From contig JAFGCG010000118.1 in assembly GCA_016932715.1 (NCBI GenBank), positions 1 to 54,517 on the forward strand: DNA of 54,517 nt. Reading direction: 5' to 3'. Under the pieces are notes generated by a model, which was not told where the DNA came from, did no database searches, and saw only the letters and a list, made by a program, of their open reading frames with translations. The position numbers and the translations under genes were made by a program. Below, piece by piece: positions 17,127 to 22,591 of the stretch (positions within the stretch are counted from its first letter, which is position 1; every line of letters starts with the position of its first letter). The DNA comes from Anaerolineales bacterium (GTDB lineage: Bacteria > Chloroflexota > Anaerolineae > Anaerolineales > Villigracilaceae).

Positions 17127-17143
17127 GGTTCCATAATGGAACC
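17127..17143 (+). promoter_or_regulatory. Palindromic operator of the toxin-antitoxin operon
   Basis: GGTTCCATAATGGAACC is a perfect palindrome with 6-bp arms around ATAAT, 11 bases before the antitoxin ATG. It contains a direct repeat CATAATGG (17121-17128, 17132-17139). A TTGACG at 17096-17101 and CATAAT at 17121-17126 could be -35/-10 with a 19-base spacer. Autoregulation by the ribbon-helix-helix antitoxin is typical of this family. Confidence 0.6.
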
Positions 17144-17154
17144 GTGAGGAAAAG

Positions 17155-17397
17155 ATGGTTACAATAACGATAAAGAATATTCCTGAACCAATCTATGAGC
17201 GGATAAAGGCTCAAGCCAAAACCAACCATCGCAGTATAAATGGCGAAATTTTGTCCATTCTGGAGCAAGCAGTTTCCCTTCCACCTATTGACGTGGAGGC
17301 AACCCTCGAACGAGCGCGGAAAGTGCGCGAACTGACGGCGCATTACACAATCACAGCCGATGAAATTGAAAAATGGATCAACGAGGGCAGAGAATGA
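17155..17397 (+). CDS. FitA-like ribbon-helix-helix antitoxin (80 aa)
   Basis: The N-terminus VTITIKNIPEPIYERIKAQAKTNHRS has the Arc/FitA ribbon-helix-helix layout: one DNA-contacting strand (TITIKNIP), then two helices. FitA antitoxins bind operator palindromes as dimers and neutralise the cognate PIN toxin through a C-terminal helix, here probably residues 45-80. Its stop overlaps the toxin start (ATGA). A perfect palindrome just upstream is the likely operator. The family assignment rests on the motif and the adjacent PIN gene. Confidence 0.85.
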   Translation: MVTITIKNIPEPIYERIKAQAKTNHRSINGEILSILEQAVSLPPIDVEATLERARKVRELTAHYTITADEIEKWINEGRE

Positions 17398-17792
17398 TTG
17401 TCGCGGATACAAATCTGATCATCTATTTATTTATCATGGGTGACCAGACGTCACTGGCGCAGAAGGTTCTCCATAAAGACCCGCAGTGGATTGTCCCGCC
17501 GTTATGGCAGAGTGAATTCCTGAATGTACTGGCAGCATATGTGCGCCGTGGAATGACCCTGGCACAAGCCAGGCAGATCATGGAAGATGCATTAGTGACC
17601 CTGAAAGATCGTCAGATTATCCCGTCTTATGAGAAAATATTGGACCTGATTGCAGAGAGCGACTGCACTGCCTGCGATTGTGAGTTTGTTGCACTAGCCA
17701 GGCAGTTGAGTATCCAACTTGTAACAGCGGACAAACAATTATTGGAGCAATTCCCGGATTGTGCAATATCGCTGGAAGAATTCGTAAAGTAA
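17394..17792 (+). CDS. PIN-domain toxin, VapC/FitB type (132 aa)
   Basis: A Mg-dependent ribonuclease toxin by family. The PIN-domain acidic residues are present: Asp5 in VADTNLI, the glutamate in WQSEFLNVL near residue 42, and the C-terminal LVTADKQLLEQF with Asp near residue 112. The ATG at 17394 overlaps the antitoxin stop by four bases, indicating translational coupling; an in-frame upstream extension would lie inside the antitoxin. The length matches the usual 125-140 residues. VapC-type toxins cleave tRNA or rRNA; the target here is unknown. Confidence 0.87.
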   Translation: MIVADTNLIIYLFIMGDQTSLAQKVLHKDPQWIVPPLWQSEFLNVLAAYVRRGMTLAQARQIMEDALVTLKDRQIIPSYEKILDLIAESDCTACDCEFVALARQLSIQLVTADKQLLEQFPDCAISLEEFVK

Positions 17793-17794
17793 AT

Positions 17795-17834
17795 GAACTC
17801 CCGTCGAGCCTTCGGTCGACGGGAGTTCTTCTTT
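17795..17834. terminator. Terminator hairpin after the toxin gene
   Basis: GAACTCCCGTCGA and TCGACGGGAGTTC are perfect 13-bp arms followed by TTCTTTCC. It is followed by a CTTCTTTCC-rich stretch to 17850 whose words (TTCTTCTTTCCTCTTTC) recur inside the glycosyltransferase gene at about 30766. Confidence 0.88.
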
Positions 17835-17892
17835 CCTCTTTCTTCTTTCCACAAACCAGGGGATTGCTTCTCGAAGACTCGCAATGACATGA

Positions 17893-19047
17893 TCAATAGA
17901 TCGGCAAGTTCTTATCCACTTCCTTTGCCCAGGCGTTGATGCCGCCCTTGAGGTTCTTGACCTTCTTGAACCCCGCGCTGACCAATAGCTCCAGCGCCCG
18001 CGCCGAGCGTGTCCCGGCTTTGCAGAAGACGACCATCTCCTCGGCCGAGTCCAGCTCGGAGAGCCGCGCTGCCAACTGTCCCAGCGGGATGTTCGTGGCA
18101 TCGGGCAAGTGGGAAATCTCCAGCTCATGGGGTTCACGCACATCGACAAGCTTGAGGTGGTTGGTCCTCACGCGTTCTGCCAATTCGGAGGCACTAATAT
18201 CCCAGTTCGCGCCGGCAGAACCTTCCTCGTGGTCGTGACTTGGCACGCCGCAAAACTCTTCGTAGTCGATCAATTCCTTGATGTCCGCGTTCGGCCCGCA
18301 GACGCGGCAGTTGGGATTCTTCTTCAACTTCACAAAGTCGAAGGACATATCCAGGGCATTGTAGAGCAGCAATTTTCCGATCAATGGCTCGCCGATGCCC
18401 AGCAGAACCTTCAAGGCTTCGGTCGCCTGGAGGGTCCCAATTGTGCCGGGTAAAACGCCCAGCACGCCGCCTTCCGCGCAGGAGGGGACGAGTCCGGGCG
18501 GCGGCGGCTCGGGGAAGAGACAGCGATAGCAGGGTCCCTCTTTGGCGTAGAACACGCTCACCTGCCCATCGAAGCGATAGATGGAGGCATACACATTCGG
18601 CTTGCCCAGGAACACCGCCACATCGTTGGTGAGATAACGCGTCGGGAAGTTGTCGGTCCCGTCGAGGAGGATGTCGTAGTCTTTTGCAATGCGCAGCGCG
18701 TTTTCAGAGGTGTACGGCTCGTTGTAGACATCCACCTGGATGCCCGGATTCAAATCCAGCAGTTTGTCGCGCGCGCTTTCCACTTTCAATTTGCCAATGG
18801 TGGAGGTCCCATGAATGACCTGGCGCTGCAAATTGGATGAGTCGACGGTGTCGTAATCCACCAGCCCAATGCGACCGATGCCGGCCGCCGCCAGGTACAA
18901 CGCGACCGGCGACCCGAGTCCGCCTGTGCCGATGATCAGAGCCGAGGAACTCTTGAGCTTGCGCTGGCCCTCCAATCCCACTTCGGGAATCAACAGGTGA
19001 CGCGAGTAGCGCAGGATTTCATCCCTTGAAAGTTCAGGAAGCGACAT
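17893..19047 (-). CDS. moeB: MoeB/ThiF-type sulfur-carrier adenylyltransferase with rhodanese domain (384 aa)
   Basis: The E1-like domain (about 1-260) binds ATP at GTGGLGS (40-46), contains the DNFPTRY region and two zinc CxxC pairs (CYRC, CRVC). It adenylates the C-terminal Gly-Gly of a ubiquitin-like sulfur carrier. The C-terminal rhodanese domain (about 285-384) carries the active cysteine in VFCKAGTRSA and could supply or transfer sulfur. This layout equals MoeZ/MoeBR of the actinobacterial CysO pathway. The ATG at 19047 is chosen for the AAAGGAA ribosome site and match to the family N-terminus; it lies inside the 3' end of the carrier gene (14-bp overlap). Last gene of the cysK operon. 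Confidence 0.88.
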   Translation of the reverse strand: MSLPELSRDEILRYSRHLLIPEVGLEGQRKLKSSSALIIGTGGLGSPVALYLAAAGIGRIGLVDYDTVDSSNLQRQVIHGTSTIGKLKVESARDKLLDLNPGIQVDVYNEPYTSENALRIAKDYDILLDGTDNFPTRYLTNDVAVFLGKPNVYASIYRFDGQVSVFYAKEGPCYRCLFPEPPPPGLVPSCAEGGVLGVLPGTIGTLQATEALKVLLGIGEPLIGKLLLYNALDMSFDFVKLKKNPNCRVCGPNADIKELIDYEEFCGVPSHDHEEGSAGANWDISASELAERVRTNHLKLVDVREPHELEISHLPDATNIPLGQLAARLSELDSAEEMVVFCKAGTRSARALELLVSAGFKKVKNLKGGINAWAKEVDKNLPIY

Positions 19048-19390
19048 ATTGTGTTCCTTTAGCAAGGAGATTGCTGCACCCCGCTTCGTCTTCGGACTGT
19101 GTCCTCCGCTCAGCGCGACATCCGCCGGCAATGGACGGGATCAGCATGATCTTCTCGCCATCCCTGATCGGCGTGTCCACTCCCTGCAAGTCCTTGATAT
19201 TATTCTCGCCTACAAATAAATTGACAAACGGACGCAGGTCGCCGCCCTCATTGAACAGATGCGGCTTGAGGGTGGGGTGCTGCGTCGTTAAATCGACAAT
19301 TACGTCGGAAATATTCGAACCGCTGACATTTATTTCGCTTTTTCCGTCCGTGTAGGCACGCAGCGGGGTGGGGATTCGTAAGATGGGCAT
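19034..19390 (-). CDS. CysO/MoaD-like sulfur carrier with repeat-derived C-terminal tail (118 aa)
   Basis: Residues 1-90 have the ubiquitin-like sulfur-carrier fold pattern (PTPLRAYTDG, LRPFVNLFVGENNIKDLQG, IMLIPSIAGG). Carriers of this type must end in Gly-Gly to be adenylated and thiocarboxylated. Here Gly89-Gly90 is followed by 28 more residues, so the protein as written is inactive unless processed. The DNA of the tail matches an intergenic repeat: 15 bases are identical to the sequence after the stop codon of the second carrier gene at 22183. A JAMM protease encoded in the same operon could remove the tail, as known for carriers with C-terminal extensions. In this operon it would donate sulfur for cysteine synthesis. 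Confidence 0.82.
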   Translation of the reverse strand: MPILRIPTPLRAYTDGKSEINVSGSNISDVIVDLTTQHPTLKPHLFNEGGDLRPFVNLFVGENNIKDLQGVDTPIRDGEKIMLIPSIAGGCRAERRTQSEDEAGCSNLLAKGTQYVAS

Positions 19391-19469
19391 GTGAATTCAC
19401 TCCTAAAATAATTTGGAGTGCAGAAGCTTGCTTCTGCGATACGCCAGCAAGCTGGCTGACTCCATAAAA

Positions 19470-19877
19470 CTATAACGTCTGTATCTGTTCCAATAATTTC
19501 TCTGCGCGCGCAACGCCGTTATTGACATAACGAGCTTCCCCGCGTGCATCGATCACGAACGTGGTCGGGACGCTCATCACGCCCCAGGTCTTCGCGAGCT
19601 CAGGCTGCTCGTAGGCGTTGACTTCGACCACTTCCAGCTTTTCGCCGAGCAGGTTCGATACCCGGTCGATCGCCGGGCGCTGGACAGTTTTGCACGGCGC
19701 GCAATCCGGGGTTGTGAAGTAGACAAGCACGGGCTTGTTCGGCAATTTGTTGAACAATGTAAAAACATTGCTCCGGGCGCGTACCAGCAGGCGCTGGTTG
19801 ATCAGCCAGTAGGCGAACGTGCCCAGTCCAATCATACCGATTGCCAGCCCAAAACGCAACAGGATTTCCGCGTTCAT
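19470..19877 (-). CDS. Membrane-anchored thioredoxin-like protein (135 aa)
   Basis: One N-terminal membrane helix (about residues 6-27) is followed by a thioredoxin fold with active site CAPC (Cys59, Cys62) and the cis-proline in SVPTTF. The domain probably lies on the cytoplasmic or outer face depending on anchor orientation; the basic RLLVRAR after the helix favours a cytoplasmic domain. It overlaps the DUF4395 gene by four bases (ATGA), a common pairing of thioredoxin with DUF4395. A likely role is redox handling of sulfur species or of the carrier pathway; this is inferred from the operon. Confidence 0.85.
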   Translation of the reverse strand: MNAEILLRFGLAIGMIGLGTFAYWLINQRLLVRARSNVFTLFNKLPNKPVLVYFTTPDCAPCKTVQRPAIDRVSNLLGEKLEVVEVNAYEQPELAKTWGVMSVPTTFVIDARGEARYVNNGVARAEKLLEQIQTL

Positions 19878-20368
19878 CGGCTGGTTCCCATTCTGGGTTT
19901 CATCCCTGGGAATGTGCCGGCGGGCGGCTGCTTGCTGAAGCCAGACAAATTCAATCGGTTCAGCCAGTAATAGACCGCGCAGCCGACGCAGAATCCGCCG
20001 AACGCGTTCAGCGCCGCGAGCGCAGCCACCAGCCAGACCAACCCCCAGCCCAGAACGTTCGCACCGAGGAATAACGCGACGGAACCGGCGGTCATAAACA
20101 CGAAACCGAGAACTTGAGAGAAGCGGTGCGGCTCCGGGTTGTCATCCAGGACATCCGGTTTCATCCAGCCGCGCGGCTTGAGAAAATTCTTATACACAAA
20201 ACCGAAGCCGGGCGTTTTCAGCGCAGAGCCGATTCCCATCACCAACGCGACGAACGCCGCGAGGACTGGCAGGTTCAAAATAAACGCCAATACATTCAGC
20301 GAAATGATCACCAGTTGATTCGCTTTTAAGAGAGAATGGTCTACTTTTTGAAGAGCTTGAGATGTCAT
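19874..20368 (-). CDS. DUF4395 membrane protein (164 aa)
   Basis: Three to four membrane helices (about 22-46, 88-105, 107-135) and the family signature FCVGC (CxGC) in the last helix region, followed by YYWLNRL. DUF4395 proteins are often found next to thioredoxins and are thought to take part in redox or sulfur transport, without firm biochemical proof. It starts 3 bp after the JAMM gene stop and overlaps the thioredoxin start. The cysteine pair near the membrane surface is a plausible partner for the CAPC thioredoxin encoded next. Confidence 0.82.
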   Translation of the reverse strand: MTSQALQKVDHSLLKANQLVIISLNVLAFILNLPVLAAFVALVMGIGSALKTPGFGFVYKNFLKPRGWMKPDVLDDNPEPHRFSQVLGFVFMTAGSVALFLGANVLGWGLVWLVAALAALNAFGGFCVGCAVYYWLNRLNLSGFSKQPPAGTFPGMKPRMGTSR

Positions 20369-20371
20369 AAA

Positions 20372-20788
20372 TTAAAGTCCTGTACTAATTTTTTCTTCTT
20401 CAAACTTCGAACGATCTTCCAGTAATCTCCACGAGCGGCTTGCAACTGCTTTTCCTTCATTGACAGTCGTAATGATATAGGAAAAGAAAGGCTGCGCCCA
20501 CTCGCGGTCATATTCGGAGGGACGGTTCGGGTGGTCTGGATGCGAATGGAAAACACCGATCAGACTCCCCCCGAGCCGTTCCGCCGTTAACTCAGCCTGG
20601 AGATAATCCTCCGGCGCGATCAGGAAACGGTTGTGACGTGCTCCGTCCTCGCGCGCGTTGTCCAGCGGCAAAATATTCTCGACCCTGCCATCATTGCCGA
20701 TGAGAAATCCCGCGCCTTCCTCAGGGTAAGCCTGCTCCCCGTGCGCGTGGATTTGATCAAGCAACTCTTTCGAGATGGCTAATGTCAT
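20372..20788 (-). CDS. JAMM/MPN+ metalloprotease, Mec-like (138 aa)
   Basis: A zinc-dependent isopeptidase-type enzyme. The JAMM signature HxHx7Sx2D is complete: His81, His83, Ser91, Asp94, with the catalytic Glu24 in YPEEGAGF. In Mycobacterium, Mec cleaves cysteine off the CysO-cysteine adduct, regenerating the carrier; related JAMM enzymes trim C-terminal extensions of carriers. The start at 20788 (ATGA overlap with the cysK stop) has a GGGAGG ribosome site; a GTG four codons upstream is less likely. Both roles are possible here: releasing cysteine, or exposing Gly-Gly of the tailed carrier at 19034. Its place directly after cysK supports the cysteine role. Confidence 0.88.
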   Translation of the reverse strand: MTLAISKELLDQIHAHGEQAYPEEGAGFLIGNDGRVENILPLDNAREDGARHNRFLIAPEDYLQAELTAERLGGSLIGVFHSHPDHPNRPSEYDREWAQPFFSYIITTVNEGKAVASRSWRLLEDRSKFEEEKISTGL

Positions 20789-21792
20789 TTTGCCTCCCAC
20801 AGGGATTTGTCACTGAGATATTTGTAGCCTGCATCCGGGAAGAGGGTCACAACGACGCCTGCCTCCAATTCCTCTGCCACGCGCAGTGCCGCGACGGCTG
20901 CCGCGCCCGAGGAAATGCCCACAAACAATCCCTCCTCACGCGCCAGGCGCAGGACCATTTCGTGGGCGTCTTCGGTCCTGACCGCGCGCGTCTCATCGGC
21001 AAACGCCGGGTCGTAAATCCCGGGTTTGATGGCGGTCGGCATGTGTTTGAGGCCCTCCAGGCCGTGAAAGGAAGCATCCGGCTGAAACGCGATCACCTTC
21101 ACATTCGGGACTTGCTCGCGCAGGTATTTGCCCGTACCGGTCAATGTCCCTGAGGTGCCGAGACCCGCGACAAAATGAGTGATGCGTTCGTCGGTTTGAC
21201 AGATGATCTCGGGTCCGGTGGACTTGTAGTGTGCCTGCCAGTTGGACGGGTTGTCATACTGGTTGGCATACCAATAGTGCTCAGGTCTTTCGGCAGCCAG
21301 CTGACGCGCGGTGCTGATCGCGCCATCTGAACCTTCGGTGGGATCGGTCAGGATCAGCTCGGCACCGAAGGCGCGCAGGATCGAGATCCGCTCGGGGCTG
21401 GCGTTCGCAGGGAGGACCAATGTGACCGGAATCCCCAGGACCGCGCCGAAGGTGGCGTACGAAATTCCCATATTCCCGGAAGTCGAGTCGAGCAGGCGTT
21501 TGCCGTTCCCCAGCTCTCCATTTGCCAGCGCGGTCTGGAGGATGTTGAGTGCGGGCCGGTCCTTGACGGAGCCGCCCGGGTTGAACCATTCCGCTTTGGC
21601 AAAAACCTTGACGCGCGGAGATAACTTCCGGCTTGTCCTGAGCCGCTGCGTTGACTGGCAAAGCCGTGTCGAAACGGAAGTCGAAGAGCTGAGGCGCCGG
21701 AGCGGCAGGAGAGGAGTGTTCCCCACGTGCGCGGTCAGGTCCGCGGGGGAGTCCACATCCGATTGGTAAACTTTGTAGTCCAGTAGAGTCAT
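20785..21792 (-). CDS. Cysteine synthase, CysK/CysM family, with a repeat insertion (335 aa)
   Basis: A PLP-dependent O-acetyl- or O-phospho-serine sulfhydrylase. Lys77 in NPGGSVKDR binds PLP; STSGNMG, GTSGTLTGTG and SSGAA motifs are intact. With JAMM and CysO-like genes in the same operon, the enzyme probably uses the carrier thiocarboxylate as sulfur donor, as the mycobacterial CysM does; this is an inference. Residues about 36-57 (STSVSTRLCQSTQRLRTSRK region) are foreign to the family and derive from an intergenic-type repeat inserted in frame between the first strand and the PLP loop region. First gene of the operon, behind a strong promoter and a structured leader. Confidence 0.87.
   Translation of the reverse strand: MTLLDYKVYQSDVDSPADLTAHVGNTPLLPLRRLSSSTSVSTRLCQSTQRLRTSRKLSPRVKVFAKAEWFNPGGSVKDRPALNILQTALANGELGNGKRLLDSTSGNMGISYATFGAVLGIPVTLVLPANASPERISILRAFGAELILTDPTEGSDGAISTARQLAAERPEHYWYANQYDNPSNWQAHYKSTGPEIICQTDERITHFVAGLGTSGTLTGTGKYLREQVPNVKVIAFQPDASFHGLEGLKHMPTAIKPGIYDPAFADETRAVRTEDAHEMVLRLAREEGLFVGISSGAAAVAALRVAEELEAGVVVTLFPDAGYKYLSDKSLWEAK
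21622..21687. repeat. Intergenic-type repeat inside the cysK reading frame
   Basis: On the plus strand the segment reads CTTGTCCTGAGCC...CAAAGCCGTGTCGAAAC...GAAGTCGAAG, words of the common TCCTGAGC/GTCGAAG intergenic repeat class (compare 22059-22180 and 31917-31975). It keeps the frame and adds about 22 residues. Confidence 0.7.
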
Positions 21793-22010
21793 AGGTCCCT
21801 TAACTTAAATTAAAGCAGCCAACAGCGGAAATAAAAGAACGGCGACCGAACGCCTCGCGAATAGGGCACGCGGGAGTCGTCCACCGTTCTGATACCATCC
21901 CCAAAAGGGGAGCTGTTGACTGCGGGTGTATATCTCAGGCGGCGGTTACGAGTCCCGCCGTAGACACAAGCAATGGGTAAGTGTTTTCATAGGTTCTTAA
22001 ATAAGATGAC
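21793..22010 (-). ncRNA. Structured 5' leader of the cysK operon (candidate riboswitch/attenuator)
   Basis: The approximately 215-base leader between the promoter and the cysK ATG contains: hairpin GGCGG/CCGCC (21940-21959); hairpin TCCCC/GGGGA (about 21899-21912); an intrinsic-terminator-like hairpin (21831-21890); and a 12-bp long-range helix, 21912-21923 with 21815-21826 (one G-U pair), enclosing the terminator. The terminator arm reads AGAACGG-TGGA-CGAC, with TGGA bulged. TGGA is what a T-box would use to pair with the acceptor end of tRNA-Cys (discriminator U), but the rest of the T-box consensus and a UGC specifier loop were not convincingly found. A structured leader is clear; the class is unknown. 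Confidence 0.6.
21831..21890 (-). terminator. Attenuator-like terminator in the cysK leader
   Basis: In the RNA sense, AGAACGG(TGGA)CGAC pairs with GTCGCCGTTCT, an 11-bp stem with a four-base bulge, followed by TTTATTT. It lies between promoter and cysK, so readthrough must be controlled or partial. Confidence 0.7.
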
Positions 22011-22014
22011 GGCT

Positions 22015-22042
22015 ATTTTACAGTTCTTACTCGAATTGTCAA
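22015..22042 (-). promoter_or_regulatory. Strong sigma-70-type promoter of the cysK operon
   Basis: On the minus strand: TTGACA (22042-22037), 16-base spacer, TAAAAT (22020-22015). It directs transcription into the structured leader and cysK. Confidence 0.8.
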
Positions 22043-22058
22043 GTTAAATATTGGTTTC

Positions 22059-22180
22059 CATCCTGAGCGGAGGATGGAGCGTAAGTTGCGAAGCCCGTAG
22101 TCGAAGGGCGCATACTATGCAAACGGGCGCTTCGACTGCGCTCCTCGAAGAACACTCGTCGCTCCGCTCAGCGCGAGAAT
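22059..22180. repeat. Nested palindromic repeat (CTGAGCGGAG / GTCGAAGGGCGC)
   Basis: CTGAGCGGAG near 22063 is mirrored by CTCCGCTCAG near 22162; GTCGAAGGGCGC is mirrored by GGGCGCTTCGAC. The element can form a long nested hairpin. It lies between the cysK promoter and the second CysO-like gene, beginning a few bases after that gene's stop. Confidence 0.8.
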
Positions 22181-22182
22181 AT

Positions 22183-22455
22183 TTATCCTCCCGCCGCGGA
22201 TGCCATTAAAATGACCTTATCTTCCTCCCGCAGGGGTGTCGCCAGCCCGTTCAGGTCACGGATATGCGTGCCGTTGACAAAGACATTAAAATGCTTGCGC
22301 AGGTTGCCTTCCGAGTCAACCAGATGGAATCTGACTGTGGGGTACTGTGCGATGATTTTTTCGATCAACTCACCGACGGTCGCAGCGGAGACGGAAAACT
22401 CGGACTGATTGTCGATGTAATACTTCATCACAGCAGGAAAGCGGACAATTGCCAT
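22183..22455 (-). CDS. CysO/MoaD-like sulfur carrier, canonical end (90 aa)
   Basis: A small ubiquitin-like sulfur carrier: FPAVMKYYIDNQSEF N-terminus, LRKHFNVFVNGTHIRDLNG core, and VILMASAAGG followed directly by the stop, as required for adenylation and thiocarboxylation. It is a paralogue of the tailed carrier at 19034 and is the copy expected to work without processing. The ATG at 22455 has no ribosome site; a TAAAAT lies 7 bases before it, which suggests a leaderless message. A later ATG at 22431 is possible. It lies upstream of the cysK promoter on the same strand, separated by a palindromic repeat. Confidence 0.85.
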   Translation of the reverse strand: MAIVRFPAVMKYYIDNQSEFSVSAATVGELIEKIIAQYPTVRFHLVDSEGNLRKHFNVFVNGTHIRDLNGLATPLREEDKVILMASAAGG

Positions 22456-22510
22456 AAACGCTATTTTACAACGAAGATGCCGGTGAAGGATATTTTGTTC
22501 TCGCCAAAGT

Positions 22511-22590
22511 AGTAAAAGGTGAGAAGTGCAAAAGTAAAAAGTCCCGAGACTAAAAACTCGGGACTTTTTACTTCTCACTTTTTACTTACC
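22511..22590. terminator. Long bidirectional terminator hairpin
   Basis: AGTAAAAAGTCCCGAG and CTCGGGACTTTTTACT arms enclose an 8-base loop; outer words (AGGTGAGAAGT / ACTTCTCACTT) extend the pairing. It follows the EF-G2 stop and lies upstream of the second carrier gene. Confidence 0.85.
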
Positions 22591-22591
22591 A

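Noticed and set aside
21793..22010. SAM-I, SAM-II or cobalamin riboswitch upstream of cysK
   Set aside because: None of their consensus cores could be found in the leader; only a weak T-box resemblance (bulged TGGA) remains, so the class is left open.
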